Of a stretch of DNA of 64,000 nt, positions 62,836-64,000 are shown one piece after another; position 1 is the first letter of the stretch; each line of letters begins with the position of its first letter. The translations under genes and the position numbers were made by a program. This DNA is from Symbiodinium natans (lineage: Eukaryota; Sar; Dinophyceae; Suessiales; Symbiodiniaceae). Location: assembly GCA_905221605.1 (NCBI GenBank), contig CAJNDS010002388.1:60001-124000 (forward strand), read 5' to 3'. Below the pieces are notes generated by a model. That model had not been told where the DNA came from, did no database searches, and saw only the letters and a list, made by a program, of their open reading frames with translations.

Positions 62836-63276
62836 GAACCCGAAACCCAACTGGCGCAGCTTGAAAACACGTGAACCCAAAACCCTATCTGCAACACCCT
62901 TAAGCTTGCCGCCCTGTCGGGCCTCCACACCCAGAAACACTAATTCCTGAACCCTGAACCCAATCCGGTACGTCGTTGAGGCCTAGACTTTGAACTGCTC
63001 AAGCCTAAGCTTTTCAACCGACGCTGATACACCGTCAAGCCTACTGCCCTGTGACGGTGCCAAGCCCAGAAAACATAAACCTTGTAGGTTAATCCCGAAA
63101 CGCCCTCAATAAAAGGTGACATCCTGCAACGTCCAAGCTTTCAGGGCACCGCGAAGAGGAGCTGTTCCCTGTTGCTTGCGCTGTTCAAGCGCAAGATGCA
63201 CTGAGTCACTGTTCAAGTGATTCATAGGGATCACTGTTCAAGTGGTCCATAGCAGGATCGGACGGGCACCTTTTAA

Positions 63277-63376
63277 NNNNNNNNNNNNNNNNNNNNNNNN
63301 NNNNNNNNNNNNNNNNNNNNNNNNNNNNNNNNNNNNNNNNNNNNNNNNNNNNNNNNNNNNNNNNNNNNNNNNNNNN
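63277..63376. other. Assembly gap (100 N)
   Basis: Exactly 100 undetermined bases, the usual placeholder for a gap of unknown size. Linkage across it rests on scaffolding. Confidence 1.
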
Positions 63377-63419
63377 ATGGTCAGCGGGGACTAATATTAA
63401 CATGTGCGAGAACAACCCT

Positions 63420-63972
63420 CTTCTCAGCCTCCAAAAGCACTTTCTTGCGAGTCATTTCCGAGAGCTCGTTGGCCTTTGTCCTGTGCTCCTGCGTGGCTTG
63501 GGAATGACAGGCGGAGATGGTGCACCTTGAACACAGTCAGGGCAATGTGGCTGTGGCATGTGCTTGTGAGTCATGTTGACACAGTCCTCACGGTACTCGT
63601 TCTTCACACCCTCCAGCACCGCGTTCTCCTGTGTGAGCTTGGCCACTTCCTTGCCCAGGCTGTCCTCCGGGTCAGCACAGGGATGCAATTAAATGCTAAG
63701 GAGATGCTAGGAGAAAGGGACACAGTCGACAGACAAGGGCGTCCTCAGAAGCCTTTTTTTCATTCCGCAGAACTTGACACTGCTCCTGATGCAGAAGCGA
63801 AGCGCTCCACGCATACCCAGTCCTGCGAGTCAATCCAACTCGACCCGGCCTTGAGTTCATTGATCTCGTCCCGCAGTGGGTCTCGCCACCCCGACCGAGT
63901 GGCGGCGCTGGCGCCCCTCTTCTTCCGAGCATTGTCGGCAGCTTTCCATTGGCGATATGCGTCCGGATCCAT
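63420..63972 (-). CDS. Coiled-coil protein gene, partial, at least four exons
   Basis: Reading right to left: exon 63972-63817 starts MDPDAYRQWKAADNARKKRG and ends SSWIDSQDW before a GTATGC donor. Exon 63785-63735 encodes EQCQVLRNEKKASEDAL. Exon 63664-63526 encodes DSLGKEVAKLTQENAVLEG and later HKHMPQPHCPDC. Exon ~63480-63420 encodes ANELSEMTRKKVLLEAEKR. The first two joins are in phase 0; the last is unresolved. Heptad-like Leu/Ala spacing and many charged residues point to a coiled coil, and HCPDC may bind metal. It may extend past both the window edge and the gap. Unlike the left-hand genes, its introns (about 30-70 bases) contain no telomere-like repeats. No specific family recognised. 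Confidence 0.65.
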
Positions 63973-64000
63973 GAGTTCGTGTGGCTACCTTGCCAGGCCT

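Noticed and set aside
63760-63816. Continuation of the minus-strand coiled-coil exon past the GTATGC donor
   Set aside because: The unspliced frame soon stops, whereas splicing at 63816 to 63785 keeps phase 0 and a heptad-like helix.
1-64000. Spliced-leader gene, tRNA or rRNA genes
   Set aside because: No spliced-leader sequence, tRNA cloverleaf or rRNA core was recognised on either strand by reading; a covariance-model scan would be decisive.

Overview
The window looks like nuclear DNA of a dinoflagellate (Suessiales/Symbiodiniaceae or a relative; I cannot name the species). The evidence is: plant-type telomere-like TTTAGGG/CCCTAAA islands in nearly every intron of the left two thirds; very short exons bounded by GT, GC and probably GA donors and mostly AG|G acceptors; GC-rich exons; and a giant Ty1/copia-type element carrying accessory domains of the kind seen in dinoflagellate retroelements. 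I saw no rRNA, tRNA, CRISPR array or bacterial-style operon. Exons were found by reading translated islands between splice-like signals, so gene outlines are firmer than individual junctions.

Layout. (1) 44-12071 (possibly to 13044), plus strand: a 5'-truncated mitochondrial carrier (SLC25-type) gene in at least 15 micro-exons, with all three PX[DE]XX[KR] signatures. (2) 13-20 kb: mainly intergenic repeats, MITE-like palindromes and one candidate two-exon small gene (17156-17720). (3) 19995-41050, plus strand: a neutral ceramidase gene with signal peptide, HTH motif, NRSP motif and GDNKGYA motif; its 3' end is not seen. (4) Inside one roughly 13-kb intron of that gene (about 23.4-36.77 kb), in the same orientation, sits what reads as a complete second gene (23817-35032) for a polytopic membrane protein. 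(5) 42.35-60.95 kb: an approximately 18.6-kb copia-type element. It holds a 1707-aa Gag, a Pol of more than 3100 aa (protease, methyltransferase-like domain, integrase with an embedded 2OG-Fe(II) oxygenase-like domain, reverse transcriptase), RNase H after an in-frame TAG, a 74-aa ORF overlapping the RNase H stop, and a 672-aa third ORF ending in an ADP-ribosyltransferase-like domain. (6) 61-63.3 kb: a satellite of about 78 bp, then a 100-N gap. (7) 63.4-64.0 kb: a minus-strand coiled-coil gene, partial.

How it fits together. The host genes appear as exon islands in introns built largely from telomere-like repeats; TTTAGGG tends to follow donors and CCCTAAA tends to precede acceptors. The retroelement lies immediately downstream of the last recognisable ceramidase exon, so it is either inside a ceramidase intron or truncates that gene. 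The telomere-like islands stop at the element and do not resume on its right side, so the right flank is a different kind of DNA or a scaffold join.

The most unusual items are the element's pairing of a methyltransferase-like and a 2OG-oxygenase-like domain in one Pol, its ART-like third ORF, a strand-specific excess of the pentamer GATAG through the whole element, the inverted telomere-repeat arrangement of the introns, and the nested gene.
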